Part shown: in pieces, positions 1 to 11,285 of the stretch
Layout of the letters: each line of letters opens with the position of its first letter
How positions within the stretch are numbered: position 1 is the stretch's first letter
Source: Polytrichum commune
Lineage: Eukaryota > Streptophyta > Polytrichopsida > Polytrichales > Polytrichaceae
DNA length: 64,000 bases
Reading direction: 5' to 3'
Assembly: GCA_950295325.1 (NCBI GenBank)
Contig: OX485809.1
Coordinates: forward strand, 40,765,081-40,829,080
Position numbers and translations under genes: made by a program
The notes under the pieces: generated by a model
What the model saw: only the letters and a program-made list of their open reading frames with translations
What the model was told of the DNA's origin: nothing
Database searches by the model: none

Positions 1-880
1 TTTTTCTTCTCTTTTTTTGGTTGACAGAAGCCGAAATAGCACTATGTTGTAGGTTCCGAGGGCCCAAGAATGTTCAGGGGATTACGCTCCCTTCATTTCC
101 CGGGTAATTTCATAGTGTTGCAAAAGCCCGCTGGCAACCAAAAAAACATAAAATTTTGTGGCAAAACAACATGCGGGCATGGTTTTGAGTTGGTGGATGG
201 ACATCACATGTCAACGTACAACACATTGATATTCCTTTTTCTGTTCTTTCTTGTGGCAAAACCTTGTTGAAAATCGAGTTGATACAAACTATGTCATGAT
301 GGGTCCCACTGGAGCCAGTAACAACCTGGCTGTTAGCCTTTGCAGAATACCATTTACTAAACACAACCTAATAAAACAAAGGGAGCATTTTTTTATGGAA
401 AAAAGAATACTAAAACTCATCTTGAATAATTTTATGAGAATGTCAATGTCGAATAAATAAAGAAGAAGACACACCCACTTGGGGGGGAAGCAAAAGCCCT
501 CAAGCGTGCCACTTGCCCCCACCACAAGGGACTGACTCCTTGGGGAGGGTTGTATATCACGTGTGACCGAGGGGTATTAATTATTGTAGGGGGTATTTTG
601 ATGGCCTGGACTAATTAAATGAACCATTCGATTACGTCATTATCTAATCCATGGTGTTTCAAGGGTCTATGTAATTACTTACAAAGTGTAAAGGGGGGTA
701 AATTTTTGGCCCCTAAATTTATCATGATGTATTGAAGTAAATTAGAAAAGTGAGATCCAAAGATTAAAGCCATGGATAATTCTAACAGTTTGAGTGCCAA
801 AATTAAGACTAAGTTATCAAGGAATGGCATTAGGGAAGCAGTGAATTCCAAATGGTAGTTGCTTTTGTATTGATGATCAT
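1..880. other. Unrecognised AT-rich sequence, no gene seen
   Basis: Only short open frames (up to 84 codons) on both strands, mutually overlapping and without recognisable motifs. No TIR, tandem array or RNA gene was found. Probably old intergenic or repeat-derived DNA. Confidence 0.5.
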
Positions 881-1006
881 AAAATAAAATAAAATAAAAG
901 TAACATTCGGGTTTGGTTTGTACACCAACATGAATGGGAGTCCGTTCCTCTATACCATGTTCATGTTTGACACAATAAAATAAAAGTAACATTGGGGTTT
1001 TGTTTG
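881..1006 (-). repeat. LINE 3'-end fragment
   Basis: The stretch starting near 900 (GTAACATTCGGGTTTGG..., then ACACCAACATGAATGGGAG) matches the sequence at about 42235-42300, just past the 3' end of a minus-strand LINE coding fragment. I read it as an isolated LINE 3' UTR in the same orientation. An AAAAT repeat at 881-899 fits a simple-repeat tail on the minus strand. A second partial copy of the first 25 bases follows at about 972-1006. Confidence 0.5.
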
Positions 1007-2284
1007 TATTGATGATCATAAATTATAAGCTACAACAACTTAGCTTTCAGATATGTTACCATTACACACTCAATGACACAAACAACACACAAATGCTCCA
1101 ATTCGTCACAAATTCTAGGTCCAAAATTGTACAATGCTCAATGTTGCAATTGCAATGATGGTTGCACACAATTGTTAATGTTGCATCATTATGCAAAACC
1201 AAGTCTTGCACTTGTGTTACCCTTGAAATGTTTGTCAAAAACTGTATAGAGGGCAAACTTGCACCAACTCTTGCCCTCGGTCAAAAAACATGAAATGTTG
1301 TCCTTTGACATGGCCTCAAGGACAAGGATTCATAAACATGTGTGATAATAGTTGCACAATATATCATAATGATGTGATGTTGAACTTCAACTTTGAAAAT
1401 GAGGGTGGAATAGGTCTCCCGCACAAAAAGTGCTAAAGTTTAGTTCTTCAATTTACATATCCTATACCTTTGTGTGCTTTCAAACGATTTGATTTTTTGT
1501 ACTCACGAACATATTTGGCTCCCTTAAATAACTACTCAAAGCATCCTTTTGAAGGAGTAGGGGGGTGATGGTTGGCTACCGTGCACCATATGGGTGGATA
1601 CTGCTACACAATATGGAAATGACTACCATGCACATTGTAGTTGGCCACCACAAACATGGGGATCGGCTACCAAGCACAAGTCCCTCCTACTACCATCACA
1701 TGTGCGGTCGGCATCCATGATATTATGGTCGGCTATCAATTTGGCATGGATTAAAACTAAAACTTTCAAAGCAAAATTTAGATTTATGTTAGAGATGAAA
1801 CATACTTAGTGGACATGTTGGTACAAATAAAGTTATAGTTATGATATTAGTAGCGTTCCCAATTAAGGTGCTAGTAGGGTAAGGGGTAGGGTAGTGGTTG
1901 GGGTGGCAGCTAGGATTAAGTGTTAGTATGAATAAAAACATATTGCTAGAAAAGGCAAAATGGATAATGGGAGGTAGGACCATAGACCATGACAAACATT
2001 TCTAGAATGATTACATTTTAGCTGCCAAGCCCAAAGTGCCAAATGCAATTATGAATATTGGAGTGGTTTTGTTGGATGAAATTTAAAAGATCTTAGGGAC
2101 ATATGTGATTGTGTAGTGTAGCCTAGGGATTGAGAACCACCTTTACCTCTTTAGAAGATCTCACGAGCTCAAGTTTTGGTACAATTCTTGATGGCGGCAT
2201 TTGCAAATTTTGAGTGCATTTTGCAGCAAGGAGCTAAAGTAAGCACACAATCCCCCAAAAAACTCATTCCTAATGATAGATTCA
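1007..2284. other. Gene-free stretch
   Basis: No coding similarity recognised. The phrase 'ggctaccgtgcac' and close variants recur between 1570 and 1700, but not as a regular array. Confidence 0.4.
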
Positions 2285-2308
2285 TGTGTGTGTGTGTGTG
2301 TGTGTGTG
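2285..2308. repeat. (TG)n microsatellite
   Basis: Twelve TG units, followed by an interrupted TG-rich tract to about 2365. The frames that cross it encode only His/Thr or Val/Cys repeats and are not genes. Confidence 0.9.
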
Positions 2309-2746
2309 CGCGTGCATGCATGTGTCTGTCTCCGTGTGCGTGCATGTGTGTGGGTGTGTTGTGTGTCATTTGGGTTTAGGGTTTTGGGATTAAGAGTGAT
2401 TATATGAATCAAGCTAATATGAATCAAGCTACTATGAAATCTGGATTATCAAGGAGTATTAGGTATGAATGATCCTAGATTTTTATATTGATACATAGTC
2501 TAGAGACTTTGATCTTTGAGTATGAAATGCAAGTTAACAAGATCTACTATTGTCTTGTGCGTTACCTTGATTATTGTTGTTGTAGGATGTGTAGGGCAAC
2601 CTAGACTATAGCTTGATCCTGATAATTATTGTGAATTGCATAAGTTGTGAGTATTAATTAAATTTTGGAATTAATGAATAAACACTTTGTCTGGTATTGA
2701 AATTAACATTGACCAACTAATGAAGGAATTGTTGTCATTTGAAGAT

Positions 2747-3466
2747 CTCGGGGGGTGCACTGTACTAAACATGTACGAGTATACGTGAGTGCACAGAAGG
2801 GGTATTGATTTGGACCTTGCCGTATAACGTATACATATGGTATACATGTTATAATTTATAGTTACGTACATATATGGAAGGCCTTTAAAAAGTATACAAT
2901 AATTGTACTTGTATGGTATTGTTACTATACTACATATCATAAGTTTTCATATTGGATGCGGAGGAAGTTTTGTAATCGTTGGGTGCAGTATAGGGAACCA
3001 ATTGACTTGATGGACCGTCCATCAAATGTGGAGATTGGTTTATGTTGGTATCAAAAAGGGGCTAACAACAAGTGGACATATGATCTTACTGATCATTTGA
3101 TGGTAGACTTAGAGACAATAATTAATTGCATTGGCTACAATGACATATATTGGTGAATCAAATGTTTATGAGTTACATCCGAGAGATGAAAAAGTTTTCA
3201 ACGACTTTGCTGATGAAAGCTAGGATATTTTGTTATACATATTATAGGGGTTGATTATTGTTCAAAAGTATATTTGTATACTTATGTTAATGACTATATA
3301 CGAATGGATGTTTTTTTGTGTATACATATTGTCACTTGTATATTTATTGTTGCAATTGTATGTGTATTACTTCATTTCACAAAAAATAACTTGTATATAG
3401 GGGGTTTTTAGAGGATGCAGTGAACGCACGTGATTCTAGGTTTTAATGAAATGTGCACCCCCCGAG
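2747..3466. mobile_element. 720-bp TIR element with exact 8-bp TSD (family H)
   Basis: The ends are perfect 14-bp inverted repeats, CTCGGGGGGTGCAC at 2747-2760 and its reverse complement at 3453-3466. They are flanked by the identical octamer TTGAAGAT at 2739-2746 and 3467-3474. An 8-bp TSD is typical of hAT and of a few other cut-and-paste superfamilies; the terminus does not match a strict hAT consensus, so the superfamily is left open. The interior has a 66-codon frame at 2956-3156 (starting MRRKFCNRWVQYREP) that continues in another frame as ELHPRDEKVFNDFADES. This may be a decayed coding or captured segment, and I do not recognise the protein. The right end is similar to 35960-36075. Confidence 0.8.
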
Positions 3467-3474
3467 TTGAAGAT

Positions 3475-3859
3475 GCATTGGCCAATGATTATCAAGACAA
3501 TTATGATACTCAAAGACCAACAATTGTTCTCAAAAGACTATTTTTCTATAATCTCATGACGAGATGGAAACTTACAGCCCACTCATGAACAAACAATACT
3601 AAATGAGAAACATTGAAAGAAAACTTAGAAAGGAAGGGAGAGTAAAAGATGAATGAGTGATGTTTTAAAGTGGATATAACAACCCCATTGTCTAATTAAT
3701 GAACTATAATGTAACAAATGCCTGTAATAGACATTTGTAAAACCTTCTTTGAGAGTTTGTACCTTTAGTTTTGGTTTATTTGAGTTATAGCAAAAACCTA
3801 ACTACAGGGGTTTTTTTTGAGGGCATTGAACGTAATTGGAGTTTGAAATAATTTGACTT
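3475..3859. other. Gene-free stretch
   Basis: Nothing recognisable apart from AT-rich sequence between the family H element and the 80-bp repeats. Confidence 0.4.
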
Positions 3860-4035
3860 GGATCATTTGAGTGTTTAAACGATTACTTGAGAGATAAGCT
3901 AGCCATTTGAGCTCAAAAAGAGCATATTTGAATGTTTTGGGTGATTTGAGTGTTGGAAAGCACATTTGAAGAATAAGGCTAATCATTTGAGATCAAGAGG
4001 AGCATAATTGAATGTTTTGAGTGTTTCAGGTGCCA
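3860..4035. repeat. Degenerate ~80-bp tandem repeat
   Basis: The phrase GAGCATATTTGAATGTTTTG at 3920 recurs with one change at 4000, and the flanking 'catttgag' segments keep the same 80-bp spacing. About two units are visible. The array lies just upstream of the copia gag and could be part of that element's leader or LTR; this is inference. Confidence 0.5.
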
Positions 4036-4203
4036 TTTAAAAGACAGGCGTGTAATTTGATCTCAAGTACATATGACTTTATTGGTTTGAGGGTAAGAGT
4101 GTTTTATTTAAGGTGTTGAGGTACATGAGTACATTTGTGGTGCATTTTAGGTTCTAAGGGTCTAATTTGAAAGTTTTGAGCATATAAATCCATTTTCCAA
4201 ACG

Positions 4204-5490
4204 AAATATGACATATGTTGAGAGCGATGGGGCTAGAATCATGGAAGAGATCCACAAAGAGAAATTTAGCTTTTGGAAGTTTGAAATGAAGATGGTTTTG
4301 GATTCTATGAACCTTTGTGATATTGTAGACGGATCAAAGAAACTTCACCTCCCAATGCGGATCCCAAAGTGTTGAAAGAACACCAAAGACACATAAAGAA
4401 GGCCATGTCCATCATCGGCCTCAACTTGGCGGACAACCAATTTGTATACATCAAGAGTTATAAAGGATCCGCGGAGGCGTGAAAGACCCTTTGTAATATT
4501 CACAAAACGAAGAGTTTATCCAACATCCTCTTTGGTCTCCGCAAGTTCTTCACATGCAAGATACAAGAAGATGATGACTTGTTGGACCACATCCACGGGC
4601 ACGTCCACGGGTAGATCACTTAGTGCATTTTAAAAACGATGTGCGACATAATATAGAGAGGATTAAAATCATTTGAAATAAAAATTATAAAGGAATTCCA
4701 AATAATGAAGGGGCCATTAAATGTAAACAATCCCATTATAAGTAAGTTAGATGAACATAAAATATGGGCCATTATTTTTTTGTAAAATTAATATAAGGGC
4801 CGAAGATAAGGATCCTAGAAGGTATGTATAGTAGTATGGTATGTAAATGGGTTTAGGACTCACGGGGGTGGATGATAATTGGGATTTTCCGTCTGTCCAA
4901 AAATGAATGAAAAGGGAACGCGCCGTCGTTGGGGTCGTCTTCCCCACCCCATTTATTACTTAAAAGGAATATAGAGTACAAAAATTTGCAGTGACTTGGA
5001 CAATATAAGTAATGGAAGGGTGCAAACAAATGGGTCATTTTTTAAATTTAAGTAATTATAGGGAGGCTTTAATTCAGCCCTTGAAGGTAAAAAACCCCAA
5101 AACAAAAAACCCCCAGCCGCACGTGGTGCACAAAAATGCCTTAGAGTGATCTACCCGTGACCACATCAACAAGATCAAAGTGCTCACGGATTAGCTTGCG
5201 TATTCAAATGTACCCATGCAGGAAGAAAACATTGTAATGACTTTGCTTGAGAGCTTGCCGGCGTTGTATGAGTTCTTGGAGATGGTCCCGATGAAGAAGT
5301 TGATGATAAAGTATGTGACGGCGTATTTGATATATGAGATGTTAAAGTGCAAGGAGAAGGAACCCCAAGACAAAGACATGACGATGATGTTGCGTCAAAG
5401 CAAAACGAGCAATTCATGTTTGCGGCAAGGCGTAAGGTTATGCTTCTATTGCGGGAAATCAGACCACATTGCGTGGTTTTGCTATAAAAC
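4204..5490 (+). pseudogene. copia gag, disrupted
   Basis: The first part (4204-4593) reads as a UBN2-type gag, with FWKFEMKMVLDSMN, then SLSNILFGLRKFFTCK and EDDDLLDHI in frame but with stops. The second part (from 5168) resumes with KIKVLTD and continues as an open frame at 5216-5494. It ends in a nucleocapsid zinc knuckle at 5441-5482, CFYCGKSDHIAWFC, which fits CX2CX4HX4C. The gap between them is exactly the MITE at 4594-5159 plus one copy of its TSD, so gag was contiguous before that insertion. In autonomous elements Gag forms the virus-like particle and the knuckle binds RNA. Premature stops show this copy is dead. Confidence 0.85.
4594..5159. mobile_element. MITE, CACGGG family (G1), inserted in copia gag
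   Basis: The left end is CACGGG at 4594, duplicated again at 4606 as CACGGGTAGATCACT. The right end is the reverse complement of CACGGGTAGATCACT, ending at 5159. The octamer ACCACATC flanks both sides exactly (4586-4593 and 5160-5167). The insertion splits copia gag codons cleanly. The same termini, and the inner motif CCACGTGCGG, occur in the element at 32837-33244. An 8-bp TSD suggests hAT-type mobilisation by a transposase encoded elsewhere; no transposase is encoded here. Confidence 0.88.
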
Positions 5491-5593
5491 ATAAAACAAT
5501 GAGAGGGAGAACGCCAAAACTTCAAAGTACAAGGATAAATTTGCATTTGCAATCCAATACGGAGCGTATTTGAGGAGCATTTGCAAATAGATC

Positions 5594-7165
5594 ATGAATT
5601 TAGAAGCCATAATACACATTGCTTTGCATAAGGTGACATTCGACATTTATGAGGTAATTTGTCCATGCAATGTGCGTTTGGGTGATGGTAGTGTGGTCGA
5701 AGCCATCGGAATGGGGTTAATTGTCGTTGGAGTTGAAAAGAGAGGCATAAGGAATAGAGTTCGCATAACAGATGTGCTTCACATGCCGAAGTTGCAAGCC
5801 AACTTGCTTTTAGTGAGCATGCTTTTGTCGAACAGGTTGAAGGTGCAATTTCTCGTAAACAAATGCATTGTGAGAGGTGCAAACGGTGAAATGTTTACAA
5901 TAGCTCGAGGTGAAGGGAATTTATACCAAACAACCTTCATTGAGGTACACAAAGTGGATGTGGCGAACTTTGTGCATTCACATACGGGAGGCGGTCTGGT
6001 GGAGCTTTGACATCGCCGACTTGGTCATTTGAATGTGAGGAGTGTGTATGCACTTTAAAGCATAGTAAGGGTTATAAACCTAGATAAAACCTCTCATTCG
6101 ACCTCTACATTTTTTTGCAAAATGTGCATGGAGGGTAAACAATATGCGGCAAAGTTGGGCAACGATGCGAAAAGACAAGCAACATACCCCTTAGAGATTG
6201 TGCATTTGGGTGTTTGTGGCCACATGAAGAACATCTCAGTGGGAGGGGCAAATTATTTTGTTATATTGTTGATATTTTTTTAGGAATGTGTGGGTTTATA
6301 TGATGAAATTCAAAGGAAAATGATTTGATAGATTTAAGGAGCTCCGAGTATTTGTAGAAATATAATCAAAGTACAAAATCCAGGCATTTGAGTGGATGAG
6401 CGGAGGGGGCTCCATTTTGAAAGATTTTGTTTTATGGAATGTGGCATTGAGAGCACGCCTCAAGATATTGGACTAGTAAAGTGTGCAAATCAAATTATTG
6501 TTGCAATGGAAAATTAAATGCTAGAAGCTCGAAAGCTTGAGAAATTGCTTTGGGCAGAGCGGTGGCAAATGCGGTTTATATACTAAACCGATGTCCAATG
6601 AGGGCCTTGTGCTCCGTTACACCTGAAGAAATATAAAGCAAGAGGAGGCCTTGGATTATATACATACATGTGTTCGGAAGTATTGCTTATGCAATGGTTG
6701 CGAAAAAATAAATGGCAAACTCGATGCAAAAGGAATCAAATGTGTATTTCTCAAACATTGCGAAGGTATGAATGCTTATAGGTTGATTAAAAGTAGAGAT
6801 GTTGTGTTTATGGAAGATAGTGGGAGCATTGGAAACGATTTGGAGATGCATCAAGTGAGAGAAACAAATGCCCTACGATAGTAGTGGTGGACAAATCTTT
6901 CAAATTGTCGTCGTTTGATGGTGGTGGACAATTTGTGGATGACAACAAGCAAGTAAGAGATAATGAAGTCGTAATTGAAGAGGGACATGAAAGACCGCCA
7001 AACAAATCCATTGGTGTTGAGGGATTTGGCAAGGAGTGGCACCACTTGGAGAATGGTGGAAGAACCACATTTTGCCTCAACGTGGTGAAGAACACGCCAA
7101 TGTGGCAATTTTCGGAGGTCCTCTGAGTTGGAGTGAAGCAATTAGGCATAATATGCAGAAACTTA
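5594..7165 (+). pseudogene. copia pol fragment (integrase region), no reverse transcriptase
   Basis: The open frame 5594-6010 carries DVLHMPKLQANLLLVSML, the usual segment before the GAG-pre-integrase domain. HRRLGHLN follows at about 6010, immediately after a TGA where the family has Trp. CKMCMEGKQ supplies the CXXC half of the integrase zinc site. The core starts PLEIVHLGVCGHM, where the first catalytic Asp of the usual H-x-D-V-C-G pattern is Gly. The integrase tail is at 6651-6881 (LDAKGIKCVFLKH ... SRDVVFMEDS). Several stops and frameshifts lie between. It encoded proteolysis/integration functions of the retroelement and is now non-functional. Confidence 0.85.
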
Positions 7166-7974
7166 TGGGTAATGTTAGAACTTTTCAATGTAAGATTGAG
7201 AAACTAAGAAACTCAATATTAGTATTACAAGTCTTTGACTACTCGGAAAGTGGGAGTATTGAAGGTGGAGCATTAGATTACTCGTAGTCATAGAAATCTA
7301 ATATTAGAAAGAATGAGGTTGTAATAAGCCTACAAGGCTGGTCCGTAGTGGGAGAAGAGTTATCCCATATTATTTGTGAGAACCAAGTTGAAATTGATCA
7401 ATAAATGGCAAGGTAAGGGGTTAGGATGACCATCTCATTACAAGCATTGTTCACATGCCATTGTGTATGTGTTCTTGCTTGTGCAATCTCATTTCTAGTA
7501 TTATTGAGTTCCAATACTTCACCTAAACGTTCTTATTGATACATTAATCACCTACGTATCTCCATGGAAGAACCTACTTTGGGGTATTTGCTTCTTTAGA
7601 GAGTTTAGCAAACAACAAAGAAATTCCTAGAGCTAAACCCTTGGCCAACATACTAGAGGCCTTAAGGTTTCTCATTGTCTATTGACCATGTTTGCTTCTT
7701 GCTCTTATCAACACTCTAATTTTGATAGTTTTTATATTCAAATCCAATCTAGATGAAGATGTCAAATTTTAACTTCATAATCTATTATGCCAACTTCCAA
7801 AATGTTACTTCAAAAAGGAAGTGTTACCATTGACACACCCTTTTCTGGTACTATTGTGTAGCTTGCATTTATGACTTTACGCATTTATGCTCAAGAACAT
7901 TAAATCTTATTTGTTAGCAATGTGAGCTCATATCATTGTTTGGCCTTTGTCGGCAAAATTGGAGATCTGTAAAT
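7166..7974. other. Gene-free, possible LTR-like remnant
   Basis: The sequence after the broken pol includes 'aaggctggtccgtagtggga' near 7337 and a stop-rich tail that resembles plant copia LTR/3' sequence. No second copy exists in the window, so it cannot be proved. Nothing else is seen. Confidence 0.3.
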
Positions 7975-8044
7975 AAAAGTTATAGATTGTGTCATTTTCT
8001 TTGAATAGAGAGCGACACTAAATACCATAGAAAGTGTAGTACAC
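7975..8044. repeat. Fragment of palindromic MITE family C (right end)
   Basis: GACACTAAATACCATA and the following GTGTAGT match the right end of the element at 17457-17681. The preceding 'tatagattgtgtcattt' matches its inner arm. No left arm was found, so this is a truncated copy. Confidence 0.45.
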
Positions 8045-9669
8045 TCCACCTACTGAGGAACCAAAAGTCCAAGCAACTCATTCTGATGATCTTGATGTTG
8101 CAATTGTAGTCTGCTAGAAGTTGACTGCAATTTGGTCATAATACGTGAACATGAACTATTCACCAGCTGCATGACGTAGAACAATAGCTTAGATGTTTCT
8201 TGATACCTTATCAATTTCTTGTAGGACGTCATATTATCAAGATCGTTCTAAGTGTATACGATTGATTTATTTATTTGATTGTGACCACAACCTGATGACA
8301 TAACTGAGAGAGTACCTCTGTGACGGTATTGGAATTTGGTGATCAGCATAACCAATCCCATATTGGTGATATATACCATGAAAGGGTGGTTTGAGCCTCA
8401 ACATCGTCTGCAGATTGATTGAATAGATGAGCCATCGAACGACTTGATTGCTAAAATATCAGTGAATTATGAGTACTTCACATGTCAACTTTCAAGTTTG
8501 ACAGCCCGAATTCGGTGCATTTACTGTTGTCAAAGGAAATGAGTAGCAGTTGGTATCTGGCATGTACATATGTCTGAAACTAAAGCTACAACACATTCCA
8601 CGTGTTTGTATTTACAAAACACACACATGGTACGTACAACACCCTTGACGACTTCCACAGATGCATTATATATTCAAAGAATGTTGGGTGTCAAATGATT
8701 CTGAGATGCACTAGATTATCCATGCAATTGACACCCAATCGGTGCATCCATTTTTCTACAATACGTTTTCCTGCAGCTATTGAGGTTCCTGATGAAGTTC
8801 AGCATGTACCATTCTTCACCTACAGAGCCCCTTACTCATTTTCCTCCAGTTCTCATCGTATGCTGATTCCAACCAGATGCAATTGTAAGCAAAGAAGTGC
8901 TAAAGTAGTGACATTGTGCATGTGTATAATTATACATGTTTGTCCAATTGGGAGTGCATGTATGATCACAATGTCCATTAAGAACTATGTAGTGATTGCA
9001 AGGAGCCCTCCCACAGATCATAGTAAGCGCACGTGACCTAAACCCTATCGAGTCGCGATAGCGGCTAGAACAGCTGATGGCAAGGCAACACGGGGTTGAC
9101 ACATGTCTAATACTGGACGTAGTGGTCGGATCATGACAAAGTCATCCATGACGGGTGGAAATGTCACACATGCCTCCTCGTATTCCTTCAAGAGTATTTA
9201 TGTCAGCAAAATTGCTTCCTTGACCACCAAGTGCATTGTAGAATCTTTTTTGTTGGGTAATTTTTGAATACTTGAACTCATAACATTGTTCAATAGGCTA
9301 TATGATTTCTATGGGACTTAACATCATTCCCATGAGATATGAGTTTGTGGTTAGATCCAGGCTAAAGACATGTGAAGAACTTAATTTTATTTTTGAAGCA
9401 ACAATACTCAGCCTCAAGGGTGATAATGTTATGCCAACAAGATGCCATCACGGATATGTTGATGTGAATTTTGATGGCAACTTGTAAACTCCATGATTTG
9501 ATTGGATGGCACGTGCTTCCACTAAGGTAAGCATGCCTATTTCAATCACTCCTCTAGATTGGATAGACCCGAATGTTTGAATGGTGTGTGTAGGTTAAAC
9601 GTGCATCTAAGAATGGACATTTATTTTATTTTATTTTCAAATTTGTAAAATTAAAAAATTAAAAAAAAA
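8045..9669. other. Gene-free stretch with unsupported ORF
   Basis: The longest frame (8602-9036, plus, 144 codons) is Cys/Ser/His-rich with no recognisable motif and overlaps an 88-codon minus frame. I cannot support it as a gene. No repeats with clear boundaries were found. Confidence 0.4.
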
Positions 9670-9905
9670 AGTGTTCAACCATTATTGTTAACTAATCTAG
9701 GTTCCAGAATCAACATAATTGGAGAAGACATGTATGATCATTTAATAAGAAAATGTTCGATCTACACTTTGATAATGAATTAGACATTCATATAAGCTCT
9801 GAAATCAATGACGAAAATGGCTACAGCCTTTGTGTAGAGTTCCTATCAATCACACACCGGTCACATATTTCATATATTAGGAGAACCGAGAAGTAGGTGC
9901 ACAGC
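9670..9905 (+). repeat. Dispersed repeat D, copy 1
   Basis: Roughly 230 bp similar in the same orientation to 11030-11285; shared phrases include 'actttgatgataaat/aatgaat', 'gacattcatat' and 'ggctac/ggttatggcct'. A shorter match lies at about 34380-34480. Type unknown; it could be part of a larger retroelement. Confidence 0.45.
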
Positions 9906-10381
9906 TAAAAGTGCTCATTTACGGCCTGCTTACATACCTTCTACATTCTAGTGTCTACTTACAGATTTGATGTTCAGTCTTCAGGAGTCTGAAGTGTACA
10001 GGCATCAATCATCAACATCCAATCCTGAAGACTGCAATCCAGCTCTTTGACTCATCAGAGAGGAGGGGTTTCAGAATTTCCAAACCATTCCTTCCTGTTG
10101 ATGGGTGGTATCCCATAAAAGTCTCTTGCCACTTTGTTACGCGCATGGACCTGTTCTTCCCAAGGTGAACCTGGCTACACTACTAAGGAAACAAGCTAGG
10201 TAGCTACCAGCTTAAACTATGCGTTTATCTCGAGTTTCAGACTCGCTCCTGGGAACAAGAATCTAAAGTTTTGGTAAGTACCTGTGATGAAATTATGTCG
10301 GATGGGAGTGAGTACTTTACATGATAATAAGTGTTTCAAAGTAGAACATGCATGCTGCGGGTTTCATTGAATTACTGCTAG
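9906..10381. other. Gene-free stretch
   Basis: No coding or structural signal seen. Confidence 0.4.
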
Positions 10382-10389
10382 TAACAAGG

Positions 10390-10605
10390 CAGTGATCGGG
10401 GGGATTTTTGGGCAGAATCGGTTGAGATCCTAGTGTTTGCAAGTCCAACCGGTTACATGTTGACAGCCTCCGGTTTTCCTTTACTAAACTGGGGTATATT
10501 CTATAAACTCCTCTAAAATGATCCTGCAGTCTTGAACTTCAACCGGTTATTCCTCAAACTCAACCGGTTCATATGTAACTAACTGCCGGTTCTCCCCGAT
10601 CATTG
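10390..10605 (-). mobile_element. hAT-A MITE, copy A1
   Basis: Starts CAGTGATCGGGG and ends CTCCCCGATCATTG. Flanking octamers TAACAAGG (10382-10389) and AAACAGGG (10606-10613) match at 6 of 8. It is 216 bp and contains three AACCGGTT palindromes plus degenerate versions. It is non-coding. Orientation is opposite to A3 and A4. The terminal CARTG fits the hAT CARNG pattern and TSD length 8 fits hAT. Confidence 0.85.
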
Positions 10606-11029
10606 AAACAGGGTCGGTGTGAAGACTAGTATATTATAAGTGCGCTCTTCCAATAGGCATTTTCTCCTTGTCAAAGTGCACAGTAATAAGTTCTTGGGAT
10701 ATGCTGACGAGCCATAGCATTTATGAGCCCGTGTCCCAAGCGAAAGTCCGTAGCGGAAATGCCTTTTGGAATTATTGCCCAGACAAAGCTGCACTTTTTC
10801 TTAGTATTCTTGCTCCATTCATCACCGTCACTGAGAACCTCCAGCTGTGCCTTGGAAAAGGAGGCATTGCATTCACATTCCAAGGTCGCTTCCAAGTTCC
10901 ACACGTGCACTCATTTGGGGGTTAAGGTAGATATGCCTAATTTAGTTGTTTATCTTGATCGGAGATCTATATTTGAGTGGTGGTATGTGGTTTGGTGTGG
11001 TTTCAAGAACAAATATCAAAAAGACATTT

Positions 11030-11285
11030 GTGTAAAAGAGAGTGGTATGCATGTTCCAAACATGATAATCGTTCTAAGTTCAATAATCAACATTATTTGG
11101 CGTATTTATTGATCATTTAGTGATGACTTAGTAAACGCAAGACTCTTCACTTTGATGATAAATAAGATATTCATATGAACTCCAAAAATCATGAGGAAAG
11201 TGGTTATGGCCTCGATTTGCATTTGCTAATCATCTCGCACTAATTGCGTGATTCATATACTAGGACAAGTGGGTTACTTGGAATG
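11030..11285 (+). repeat. Dispersed repeat D, copy 2
   Basis: Diverged copy of 9670-9905, about 1.36 kb downstream in the same orientation. Copy A1 of the hAT-A MITE lies between them. The upstream part (10976-11030) also resembles 34305-34345. Confidence 0.45.

Larger units (their letters stand above)
4204..7165 (+). mobile_element. Decayed Ty1/copia retrotransposon (gag to integrase)
   Basis: Successive frames encode copia proteins in canonical order: a UBN2-type gag, a CCHC zinc knuckle, a GAG-pre-integrase segment, an HHCC integrase zinc region and the C-terminal part of integrase. The trail is lost about where reverse transcriptase should begin, after LSWSEAIR near 7150. There are many stops and frameshifts. 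No clear LTR pair or primer-binding site was found; 7174-7460 resembles LTR-type sequence but has no partner. A 566-bp MITE interrupts gag. The element is inactive: it lacks reverse transcriptase and RNase H. Confidence 0.85.

Noticed and set aside
2161-2427. His/Thr-rich frames over the TG repeat
   Set aside because: They are translations of a dinucleotide microsatellite.
8602-9036. 144-codon open frame as a gene
   Set aside because: No motif, biased Cys/Ser/His content, opposite-strand overlap and no supporting neighbours; ordinary for random AT-rich DNA.
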